A stretch of 64,000 bases of DNA. It comes from Drosophila miranda (lineage: Eukaryota; Arthropoda; Insecta; Diptera; Drosophilidae). A model generated the notes under the pieces. It did not search any database. It was given only the letters and a program-made list of their open reading frames with translations, and had not been told where the DNA came from. Location of the stretch: the NCBI RefSeq assembly GCF_003369915.1, contig NC_046674.1, forward strand, positions 620,001 to 684,000, written 5' to 3'. A program made the position numbers and the translations under genes. Of this stretch, positions 45,538 to 57,763 are shown piece by piece; within the stretch, counting starts at the first letter, position 1, and each line of letters starts with the position of its first letter.

Positions 45538-48500
45538 CATACATGGGCATACAATACATGGGTATGGTATGGTATGGTTCTTCCGCCCTATATGGGAATG
45601 GATGGGTATGGAATGCATATGCGCCACAGCAGAATGTTTGTCTCTGTCTCTGTCTGTGTCTGTTTTGGTGTCTGTGTTTGTGTGTGCCACAAACTTCGTT
45701 GCATTCCTGGGGCCAAGCAGCGTCGGGCATTAGGCATTCCCAGACGAAAAAGAAAGCACCACGGGGGCTGTGTGTGTGTGTGGGGGGGGGGTGGTTGCAT
45801 TTTGTGGCAGGGGGGAGTATGGACAAAGCGCCCCCTGTAGAACTTTAAATAAAACTTTTTTCGCTAGAGACGGAAAGAGGGATGGCGATGGGGGATGGGG
45901 GATGGGGGATGGGGGGTTGGAGAGAGGCCGAACATTTGTTTGCTTTGTAGGATTCTCCTTTGATTCTCCGCTGCTCTGCTTGGTCTCTGCTTTTCATTTC
46001 TTTTGCTTTCTTTTCTTTTCGTTTTGTTTTTGCCTTTGCTTTTTCCTTGGGTTTTTTCGCTACTTTTAGATGCTGAAAAAATGTTGCTATTTTGTATTGT
46101 TGCTGTTGCTTTTGCTGTTGTTGCGTTGCGTTGCTTTAAATTTCTAATTTTGTGGCAAGTGAATCCGAATTTGAATTTAGGAATGATCTGTTATGTACAT
46201 ACATTAGTGTGTGTTGTATTCTTGTATATATAAATACGACTGCTCTGGCTCTGGCCCACCGAGCACCCAGCACCCAGCACCAAGCCATGTCCCGTCGCAG
46301 TGCGGTAGGGTACGAGGCGCTACACTATCGCCCACCTCCACCTCCTCAGCCTCTCTCTGTCGTACTCTCTTTCCTCTCAACTCAATCGCATACGTTTGTG
46401 TACTCTTTGTTGTTGAGGGTATTATGATTTTGGCAAAAGATCACATATTATGGAACAAATATCTGCCTGAAAGCGTCAAGATTGGATCGCCATGGGATAT
46501 ATAGTAGTTATAGTCACTATCGGTGGAAATACAACATACATACATATGTACATATGTATAACTCAACATCGGATCGGATTCCCATATCAAAGGAATGGTC
46601 TGCGAACCATCCTTCAAAACTCTGCGAAATAGCTGCCATAGCAATGATGGATCTTCAAGGGTATTTAATGATTTGATTTTGATTTAATTTGATTTGGATC
46701 AAGCCTTGTGGTGCTTCAGGTCTGTCCGTTACTCAAAGAAAGAAACGAGAGAGCGTTTTGACGCTTCTCTAATTAATTGTGCGAGTGTTAGTGCAAAAGA
46801 GACGGCCAGACAGTGTTTAATTGGTGTGTGAGTGTTGGTGCAAGAGAGATGGCCAGACTGGCCAGACTGGCCAGAGCTCACTGCGTCACAGGGCTGCAGG
46901 AAACCGGCGGTCCTGGAAGTCGAATGGAATGGCTGGCATGTTCGTGTCGCAGGCCACTGCCAACGCCTGCAAGTAGGCAACGGAAATGTGTGCAAGGATC
47001 AAGGCGTTCGCGTGTGCAGCCCTGGGTGTCGTAGCGCCACCATTGCGACACAGCATATCTATGGGATGCGTCGCTGTTGCTGTCGCTGTCGTCGTCTGGC
47101 CAGTCTCTGTCTCTGGGCTATTTTCGAGCATGTTTTGGTCTGAAGGAAACCCAGAAGAAGAGAAGAGATGTCGCGTCGGTCAGCGACAGAGACGTAGACA
47201 GACGCAAACAGAGACAGAGACAGAGACAGCGACAGCGACAGCGACAGAGAAGTTTCGATTTTTATTTTCGTCTAAAACATCTTTATGTGCTTTTAAATAT
47301 GCTGCGAAGTGACATTAGATTTTTGTGGGGTGGAGGGATGCCGAATGCGTGGACCGCACCGCGTTGGGGAGGAGGAGGGAGGAACACAGACAGATCCGCT
47401 ACAGAAATAAAATTTGTCACAGACAGTTAGATCACAGATGTGTGTTGTCCGAGTGTGTGTGTGCGTCCCGTCTGTGGATACATCATGGCAGGGGCAGGGG
47501 CAGGGGTAGGGGCAGGGGCAGTGGAAAAGGCAAAGGCAGAGTCCCCCCCTGTGCCATCCCCTGCCATGAATATGCCTCCGCCTCTGATATGCTGCTGTTG
47601 ATGTTTTGATTGATAGTCGTCTCTCTGCCTCAGCTGGTCCAAGGTGGCGGCGGCAGTGGCGGTGGCTCCTGGCAACAGCAGCAACAGCAGCAAAAGCAGC
47701 AACACCAGCACCAGCACCAGCGCCGGTGGCAGACAACCTTCCAGAGTGGTAGAACAGGTCTAGACCAATGAAACAACGATATGGCAACAGAAATATACTC
47801 GTACTCGAACGTATATATCCACCACATCCGTTTAAGTTGGCATTGCATGTGCAGAGATGCAAACGTTAAGCGATGTCCATGCCCTCGCTTCATCAGGGGT
47901 ATATTTGCTTATGGGTGAAGCTGTTCAGTGTTCCTGGTTTTCCAATCTACCAACATTTGTGTGTGGCTATCATAACTTTCTATATCATAGCTATATCATA
48001 TTCTATATCATACGATGAAATTTCTCCAGCTGTTCTTTAGATGCATTTTATACACTTTTTTAGCATTATATTTACCTACCAAATAGGGTATCGTTTCATT
48101 CGATCCTCAACCATTCTTACCTTTTTTTGCTTTCCTATGCATTTATTTTCGAATTATTGCACAGTTCTTGAGTCATTCTTCCGCGTTCTTGCATGAAAAT
48201 GACCGTTGGACTTGGACTGGGCTGGCTCTTGGATTGGATCTTGGCCTGTTGCAAGGGGGCTGAGTGTGGCACAGTGGCAGGGACAGCGACAGTGGCAGCG
48301 GCAGCTGATGATGGTTGCAGTGGTATTGCAGCCGTATTTGGCAAAAATTAGCAATGCCTTTGTCTGCCTCATTGTATGCAGATGCTGCAGATTGGCCACA
48401 CTCTGGGACCCGCGACTGGCACTCCCTAATGCAGGGCCAAAACACTGCATCGACAGCGGCATCGGCATCGGCATAGACCTAGACACATGAGGGCGACGCA

Positions 48501-51500
48501 GCTGATAACAAAGGGCATGAAGGGTGGGGACAGAAGGGCAGACGAACGGACGAACGGACGGACGGACCAACTGCATTCCAGACATTCCACACGGCGATGA
48601 GCGACGACAGCAGCAACAACGACGGCGGTTTTTCATATTCAAATGCAGACCCCAGACCCAGACTCAAACACAGCCTCAAACAGAGACTCAAACACAGACT
48701 CAGCCTCAGCCCCAGACCTCAGACCTCAGACCAGGGTCCATCCATGGCTTTGAGCCGCACTTAACATAACAACAATGCACAATGCTCCACCGGACAAATG
48801 GACAACGGACGCCGGTAGTGGTGCTGTTGATGGTGATGATGTTGTCGCTGCAACTTCAAAAGCTGAGCAAACATGGGGGGGGGGGGGGGAGGGAGGTTTG
48901 GAGATAGAAGGAGACGAGAGACCCCAGACCCTGAGCCGAGCCAAGCCAAGTCGAGAATGTGAGAAAGAGTTGGACAACAAAGTTGGACCTGGCGACGCTT
49001 CCAGGCCTGGCCCTGGGCCCCTGGGCCCTCGGCCTCCAAGCCTGGCGCTGGCTGTGGGTGCGAAACCAATTTACAGCCGGCTGGTTGGTGGGAGGGGTGT
49101 GGCAAGACTCTTGATTGGAGATTATTGGAAATTTACCTCATCACACCTCCGAGAACTCATTGAGAATCTAGCATCTGCCTGAAACAGTACAGACTGTGCA
49201 TACGGGATGGGTTTGGATGGCATCGGATGTTGGGCGATTCTCTAGATTTGTTTAGAAAGAACGTTCAGGAAGAAATCCTTTGGATACACATAGAATAACA
49301 AAGCAGCAAATAAGGTCAAGTCTTCTGTGCTATAACTTCAAATTTTCTTATTTATGTGAATCCAAACTTCACGGTCTTCGAATCTTCTTTGGTTACACTA
49401 ATTTTCCAATTATAACTCGAACTTTCGAATAGTGGGAACTCCCCGCAATCCCATTCCCACACACAAGGCAACCCGGGCAACAACCCACACACAAAGAGCC
49501 AGATAGATAAAGATAGACACTCGCCAGACAGACAATCGACGATCGACGACATCCCATCCCAATCCCAATCCCAATCCCAGACCCGACCAGATCGAAACTG
49601 CTGTCAAGTGTCCGGGGATAATAATAAGATTGCATTGTAGGCGGCGGAATTCAAATAGTGCATACGATACGAGTGTTGTATCTATGGGCAGGGACAGGGT
49701 GGGTGAGTGGTGGTGTGTGGGAGATGAGACAAAAAACAAATTGGGCATATTTCTGGGCGACTACGGATCTATCTGGGCTCGGATTGAGATTGTGTCGGAG
49801 TAGAAGTAGAAGTCTGGCCAGCCCGCTGTGATCGCTGCGTGTGACACCCAAGTGGTGCCAGGCAATGTCCGGCAGTCCATTGCATCCCATAGGTTGCGGG
49901 TGCGGGTGCGGGTGCGGGTGCGGGTGTGGGTGCGGCATCGATAGCTTGCAAAATTCGTGGAAGTCATTGAAATGAGCCATTCGAAATAGGATCGGACTCC
50001 GACAGGCTTCCCGAGAACCTACATACATACATAGTTGGTCACTTGCATTGAATTTTTGTTGTTCTGTTCTGTTTTCTTTTCGGCCCGCCATCGGCTGTTT
50101 TCCAAGAAGCTGCGGCACAGACCAGACAGCCGACCAGGGACCACCACGGACACTTCTGGTTTTGTCAGCATGTAATCATTTTCGCTGACAATAACTTCCT
50201 GTGCTTGTGGCTGGTGCTGTGCCAAAGATTACAGAATGAATACAAATGTGAAGTGATTAGGGGAGTTATGGTTATGAATGTCTATCCCTGTGTGCCCTGT
50301 GTGCCCTGTGTGCCCTGTATGCCCTGTGTGTAGTGTGGGTGTGCCGATATATGTACATATATCAAAGGATCTCATCGCTTGCCGCCGCCCTCCGATGACA
50401 GTGTGTCCTACCCGATCCGATCCGATCCGATCCGATCCGAACCGATCAGTCCCTGGGCTCGTCCTCTCAAGTGTGGGAAGTGATGTGTTGATTGCAAACA
50501 AGTACACTGACGACACATTGATCTGAAACTGTCCGACCTGGATGATATCTTGGGACTCTTCGGACTTGGGTCCGGTCCGGTCCGACTTCGGCTTCGGCTT
50601 CGGTGCGGCATCAAAGATGCTTCTCGGAATTGGCCCAGAGACCTTTTCGGGATTACTGTAAATATGCAATCAATTTTTATCGATACTCTCCAGGGTTCCC
50701 TCTCTCTCTCTCTCTCTCTGTGTGTGTGTCTGTTTATGTGCCTGTGCAGCGTGAGATATTTTCGTGTTTCTCACAAGAAGCGTCAGGGATTTGGGAATCG
50801 ACGAGGCTGTAAATGCCATTCATGATCGTCATAATATTTTCTTATCCTTTGGAACTAATTTGTTGGGCGACTGATTCGGGCCAGCCATCCTTGAGCCTGG
50901 GAAAGGATGGAAATGGGTCTGGGAAATGAAGGAAATATTGGTTTCATTATGGAATTTGGGAAATACCATGTTCATTAACTGAGAAGTGCTCTTCTAGCAC
51001 TTACAGTATACGTACATATATGGTTCTGGAAACTACTAGACGGTTTTTTAGCCTTAGCTAACTTATTTGACGTACTCTATTCTAAATCTCCATATATGTA
51101 GATCTTTAATCTATTTTGATTCGAAAGGATAGATACTTTGAATCCCAACAGTTAAGCTCCAATCATTTAATACCCATCTATTCCATAATAAGATCCATTC
51201 GCTATCCCACACTTATTTAACTCTTTCATAAATCGGATACCGATATCCATAGACTTCTTCAAAAACTTTCTTTTAAAACGAGACATCAAATTTATGGAGC
51301 ACAATCTCCAATGAAGTTTTTTGGTAACAAATACATACATACATACATACATACATATGTACATATGTATGTATATCCAATGAAACGCTGCTCCACGATC
51401 TGCATCTGGGGGATCATTTCCACACCACGAATCTTATCCGCCTAATAGTTTCTGGTCCATTGATGGATCCCTAATCTGATCTGCTTAGAGAGTGCCGCTC

Positions 51501-53596
51501 GATTGGAAGATAGATTCCCCCACCCCACCCCACCCCACCCCTGTCCCCGTGCCCACCCCACATCTATTACGTTTTCGTTTTTTGTTTCATTAGGTTCGTT
51601 TATAATTTGCTTGATATGTGTGTGGCATGGTATGGGTAGGGGCATGGGTATGCGTATGGGTATGGGGGTATCTGAGAGATACGAATAGTGCCAAGCTTAT
51701 TTGTCTATCTATTGGATTGTTTGTCTGTCTGCCTGCTTGTCTATTTGACTAACTGTCTGTCTCGTCTCTCTGTTGTGTCCGGCTAGGGCCTCTGGTCTCT
51801 GGTCCCTGGTCTCTGCCACACTGACGCTGCCACTGCCACTGCCACTGCCACTGCCACTGCCTTCCCCTTGGCTCCGCTTCTCTTTACGACCCATACTCGT
51901 AGGTTGTTTTGTTATGGTTGGCCCATTACTGCATTCCATATGCACAGTGTTTGCCTTGATGTTTTTTAGGGTGTTTCCATTGGTGTTGCTGCTGGAATGG
52001 TGTTGTATCTGTTGCTGTTGCTGTTGCTGTTGTTATTGCTGCTTCTGCTGCTGTTGTATCTGTTGTGTTACAAAATCATTCATCGCACACACATATTGAA
52101 ATTGTAAAAGGCAACAGCCACAGCAACAGGCAGCATGAATGTAGATAGAAACATATAAAAATTCTTGGCATTCCAATGAATCATGCTGTTTTGTACGAGT
52201 ATCCATAGATGTTGCTTGCTGCTGCTGGTTCTGCTTCTGCCGCGTTTTAACTGGCGGCAACTGCGACAGCGACAGCGACAGCCACTACTTCAACTTGATG
52301 TAAACTTTAATTAGGTAACATTGAGGTATGTGAAGGTATGTACACACACGTTCGTTCTCCTCTGTGTCTGCCACTGCCACTGCCCCTGTCCCTGTCCCTG
52401 GCCCTGGCCCTTGCGCCTCTCACTGGCAGCTTTCAAACGGTACGGTATGTCATGGGGCAGGCAGCCACAAACAGCAAAAGTATCTAAGAGATACGCATGC
52501 ATATCACCACCTATGCCCAAGACACTGACAGAAAACCAACTGCAGGGAATGTCTGAATCCTGAACTGAATATAGAAGACTAGCATCCCAGCTTCGCCAAT
52601 CGTCTTCCAAAGTGATGGAGTGATGTCCAGCTCATGTTTATGAATGATTGGCTCTTCTACATCCCCATGTCCCTAGCTTTCCCGTAGGCTAAGCCTAGAC
52701 CTCAAAATGGTTCAGCAACATATGTAGTTACATTTCTCTCAGTGTCTGGTGTGTATGTGTGTGCTCTCTGTCCTTGTCTCTTCTTCCACTTCCATTCCAT
52801 TTCAATTCATGTAGGTGCGTGAGTGACTGTCTATCTCTATCTCTGTCCCGCTCTCTGTCTTTGTATGTGTGTGCTGTTATAATTGTAAATAATGATGATA
52901 ACGCGATTACAAGCCTGGTTAAGGAATTTATTGTAATTCGCTGGCCATTTGAGTAAGAAATTAAGGCAAACAGGTTATAAATATTTGAAATGCCGCACTA
53001 AAAACCCAAGCAGAGGAGAACGAGAACTCTGTCAAGGATTGGCCTTATCGAAGAGGCCATGGAGAGTGCTGGAATGTGTGAGGGGCGAGGCGGGGAGGGG
53101 GCAGCACCTTTCTTATCTTTTTGTGGCAACATCGAAATGGAATGAATTGGAATGCGCGCTAAGAATGATAAACGGTACATGGCAGCGATTGATCGGCCTG
53201 CCGCTTAGCCCGGTTAAAAGAGAGGCTGGAAGTGTTGGCTAAAGCTGGAAGCTGCGCCATAAGGCTGGAAGCTGAAGGAAATGAAACGTCTACTTTCCAG
53301 AAGGAAGAAGGACAAGCGCCAGGTCCCACTCTCTTTGGCCCCCCCCCCCCCCCCTCTCTCTCTCTCTCAGTGTGTCGCATGCCAAGCGCCAACTCCAAAA
53401 TGTGCAGACGAGAGCCCCCACACACGCTGTCGCTGCCTCTCTGCCGCTGACGGTGCCTCTGCCACTGCCACTGCCACTGCTGCAGATACAACAAAAAGAA
53501 CAACGTTGGAAAATTGTGAATGAAATGACGCGGAGGTCTAACCTCTTTCGTTCGGAATGTGGTATTGCGACGTGCCACCACAACTGGTTTCCAACC

Positions 53597-53640
<44 letters not shown>

Positions 53641-54440
53641 CTGCTCTGAGCTCCCTTCACGCTGTCGCTCCCCCTCTCCACTACAGTCGCTGCCTCGTCA
53701 TTATCGCTTTTCTGGCAAGGGTGGCGTTAGGTGGCCCCCCTCATTGGCCCCCAACTCCCTCGCCAACAGTCTTCCTCTATAGCTTGCTTCTTGCTCTTCG
53801 ATCTGCCTGCCTTCCCCCTCAAGCCACCCTCCCCCTCCAACCACATACTCCACCAACAAAATTCGAATCTCACGCTCACGTATCTGCGCAATACATGATC
53901 GTCGACGTCGGCGTCGGCGTCGGCGTCACTGCCTTGGCTCTTTCTCTTGTTTTCATGACTATATAGTATACCCTTTGCACGAGTGCTTTGATTCCGATGA
54001 GATGTTTGTGAATCAAAGAAGGTCGTTGCCTGAAACTTTGCTCAATTTTGCTGCCAAAGGAACTGTAGATCTGCCAAGGGTATCAAAAGCTTCGGCCCCC
54101 TCCATCGCCGCTTGTTGTTTTTGTCTCTTCGCAGCGATTAGTATTTGCATTGGTATACATACGTATACGGACACGTATATGCGCGGGTAAGCATGTGCTG
54201 AAAGAGAGCATTGGCAGCAGCTGGGCATCGGAGGCGACGGCGACGGCGACGGCGATGGTGAGGGCAGCAGCAGCGGCAGCGGCATCGTGTGTCAGTGAGT
54301 AGGTGATAAATTGGCGCAAGAGTGTGCGAGCGACCGAGTGAGTGAGCGATCAATTGGCATATTTCGTGTGTGTGTGTGTGTTTGTGCCTTTATCTAAGTG
54401 TGTGTGTACTTTTGTAAGAGTGAGAGACATCGTTAGGCTT
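45538..54440. other. Gene-free region dense in 5- to 7-bp tandem repeats
   Basis: No exon recognised. Clear tracts: (GGGCAG)n near 47488-47522; (GCGGGT)n at 49896-49930; a GTGTGCCCT-type repeat at 50288-50330; (GATCC)n at 50411-50447; (CT)n at 50700-50720; (ACAT)n at 51330-51356; CCCCA at 51521-51541; (CACTGC)n at 51828-51862; (TGTTGC)n at 52010-52035; a C run then (CT)n at 53340-53369; (CT)n at 53600-53632; and (GGCGAC)n at 54231-54255. They generate many overlapping false ORFs. Confidence 0.55.
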
Positions 54441-54660
54441 TTTGTTAGCTTTTGACATTCTTGCCTCGCGCTCCGCTCCCTTCCGCCGCTAGCTGGCGCT
54501 CGGTTTTGTTTTTTTTTTTTGGGTCGCACACACACTCGGAAAGTGGGAGGGTTTCGCTCTCGCCCGTTGAGCGAGAGCGGAGCTTGTCGCCGGCGCGCAG
54601 GGAAGAGCGAGTGAGCCAGAAGGGGAGGCAAAAAAAAAACATAATGGCGGCGATTTTATA
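54441..54660. promoter_or_regulatory. GC-rich patch, possible transcription start region
   Basis: A 200-bp GC-rich island in otherwise AT-rich DNA. It has GAGA-type elements (GAGCGAGAGCGG, AGAGCGAGTGAG), CGCTAGCTGGCGCTC, and ATAATGGCGGCGATTTTATAAATTTTTATA at its right edge. GAGA-factor sites with a GC-rich leader are typical of paused fly promoters. Direction and gene are unknown, and no coding exon follows on either strand within reach. Confidence 0.3.
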
Positions 54661-55480
54661 AATTTTTATAGAAGAAACCTAAAAACTGCGTTGTAACAAA
54701 TTGTTTAAACTTTTATTGCCTTTGCCTTGCAGTCGTTTTTGTTTTTCCGACTGTCGTTCTCCCAATTTTCGACTCAATTAAGCAATTAATTATTGAAAAT
54801 GAAATTTTTTATTTGGAATATTGATTAGAAAATTGTATGTCGATTCATCGAAAATTCTTCATTTATTGTTTTTTTTTTTTAATTATGTAATTATGTAGAG
54901 TACGTCCATTTTCAAAAATTTCGTAAATATTTGTTACTTATTTACAACATTTTGTGTGGTTTTCATTTTCCTGAAATTAATTTAATTTCAGAACATTCAT
55001 ATTTAAACTAATTAATATTGCACTTAATTACAAATATTGGTAAAAATATTTAATTTATTTTAGTTAAATTTACCAAAATTTCAAATTATTTTCAAACACT
55101 ATGGACTATTTTTGCTTTAGTTCAAACGAAAATTTGGGGGCAATAAACAGTGAAAACCCGACAAGATCCAAATAATCCATAATCCATAGTATAACAGATC
55201 AAAATCCTTTTTATTTTAATAAAATCTTAAGTAAATGATCGACCTCTGTACTTATTATTACCCATAAAAGGGTGCTTTAACAGGAACCGCAAGGAATTCC
55301 ATGGACATCTACGAGTATTTAAGGAACCTCCCGTACTATTTCTCAAAGTGAAATATACATTTAAAGGATACATCTAAGGATAGCCTCTGATCTAGTCCAT
55401 AAAAAGCTTAAAGATCATAAAGATCGGCCATCAGTCCTCACGTACGATAGACCTATGTAATTTGTAGAGGTTTCATTGAA
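54661..55480. other. AT-rich block without genes
   Basis: Strongly AT-rich (many AATTT/TAATTAA words), with no simple-repeat tract and no ORF of note. It contrasts with the repeat-rich DNA on both sides. It may be a conserved enhancer-like or spacer segment; nothing more can be said from sequence. Confidence 0.4.
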
Positions 55481-57732
55481 ACTTTTTCTAAGTAAACAGG
55501 GCACTTATTCTTGTCACTCCATTAATATTCACACGCACAAATATCCAGAAACCCTTTTTCAATAACCAAACCAGAAACAGACCGACATCATCCCCCCATC
55601 CCCTCATATCTCTGCCGAAACCCCTCCAAAAATGAGAGAAAAAAAAGGGAAAAATTGCAGAAAAATATTCGCAATAAATAAACCAGAGGAGAGGCATTAA
55701 TGAAGAACAACAGAAGGAATTGTGCATAGCATGCAAATTTATTTGGCGCATTAACAAACGCAGTGCGAAAACGGGAATGGAATGGATGAGACGACAGACG
55801 AGGGATCACCGATCACCGATCCAGGGCCCAGGGTCCAGAGAGTGTGGTTCCCTATAAACAGGATATGGGAGGGAGATGGGAACTATACGTACACCACGAG
55901 GCAAGGCGAGTAATTATGTAGGTTTGTGTGTATTATAATTAACATTTCTGGGAAAATTCGAATGCGTTGAGCAGGACAAAAGGCAGAAACCCAAAAAAAA
56001 AAGAAAGAAAAGAAGGCAGACAGACAAAAGGGGAATGAGAATGGCGTGGCGAGGCGCAGGAGGTATGGTATGTAAGTGAGGAAAGGGATTTTTGCGCCTT
56101 TCCCATTCTAAATGAGCCGATCAGCGTCCGCGTCCGCGTCCGCGTCTGCGTCTGCGCCTGCGTCCACGGGTCCAAGTCCTTGCCTTACTTGTTGTTGTTC
56201 TACTGGTTCTGCCGGATTATGTGCGGATTTTTGCACAGTCCAACAGAATAATCATAATGAACAGCAGACACACACACCACAGAGATCTCGTCTACAGACA
56301 CCGCCAAAAAAAAAAAACAAAATAAGAACAACACACACAAGAACCGAATTCAAAAGAAAAACAAGAACGAACCCGCTCAATCCTGGTCTTCCTCTTCCTG
56401 CCACTCCACACCACACCGTACCGTAGCATTATCATCATCATCCTCATCATCATCATCATCTTCGTTGAGGTGAGAAGATTTTCTCTCTCTCTACCCGTGA
56501 GGCAGCATTCCAAGCGGCAGGCAGCCCAGGCCAAAAACTTGAGGTGAGAGGACAATCAACTCGCAAACAACTCTCGGGCAACAACCAAGGAACAACAACA
56601 ACAACAACAACAACAACAGCCACAGGCCACTACTGCTGGAAATCCCATTCTGGATTCAGAAAACTCCAACTCAAACTCAAACTCGTGGCTAACTCAAAGC
56701 GCTTGCGCCTATTTAATTTGGCTGCCGCCAACATTTTCGAAGCTCCCACAGATTCCTTCCAGATTCGTCCACCAATCTCCATCTGCCCCCCGCCTGCCGC
56801 CTTCCGCCTTCAGCCTCCTGCCCGCCGCCCGTTGTCTTGGCATCTTGTTAACGATCAGGCAACAGGATTCTGCTATTTTGTCGCTGCTGCCACACAGTAA
56901 AAGGTAGAAAGAAAACAAACCAGCAACAACAAAAACAACAACAACAAAAATGGAATGAAAAGAAAAAGCTCAAAGAAAACAAAACGAAAGACCCAAGAAT
57001 GCTCCTGGGGAGCCTGCAAAGAATGGGCCAGGGGCTACCCTATAGCTGTGTATGAAGGTGCCTCAGGTGAAGGCAGATAAAGCATGTTAGCTGGGAGTCC
57101 CTGCAGATCTTTGGTAAATTATAGGCGTATCCTATGATACATATATAAAATATCATAAATTTATTGGATTGATGCATTGAAAGGATACATTCCTACATTC
57201 TGCTATAAGAATGCGCAGGTTTAATTATATATACAAGAAAGGAATAAAGAAATGGTTTGTATGGTGAAAAGGATTCTCTAAGAGAATTAATTGCGTTTTC
57301 CGAGGACCTTCAGGAAGTAGGACGATGGGAAGATGGGGCTTAACAGACCATCTGATCAAAGCTGATCATCTTCAGAATATAATCATATAGAATACATCAG
57401 TTAAGCTACATTTGAAATGGGGTCCAAAAATATGGAACACATATCCTTCTCGCATTTCTTCTGTCCCCTAGGTCAGGTTCGTGTTCATGTTCATCCTTTC
57501 CTTCGACTATCAATGGGTATCTCCCATCCAGCAGGAACCACAAACAAACAAAAACAACAAAAATTATGCACATTCCAGAGGCATCCACAGTCGCAACCAC
57601 ATCCCCATCCACATGGTCCCCGCTCCGATCCGATTCACATCTACGGCGGCGAGCAGCGGCATCCCAAAAAGAAATGTGCCCCGCACACGCACACACAAAT
57701 CGCAGCAAATGCAAAAGTCACGGGTTGCAAGG

Positions 57733-57763
<31 letters not shown>

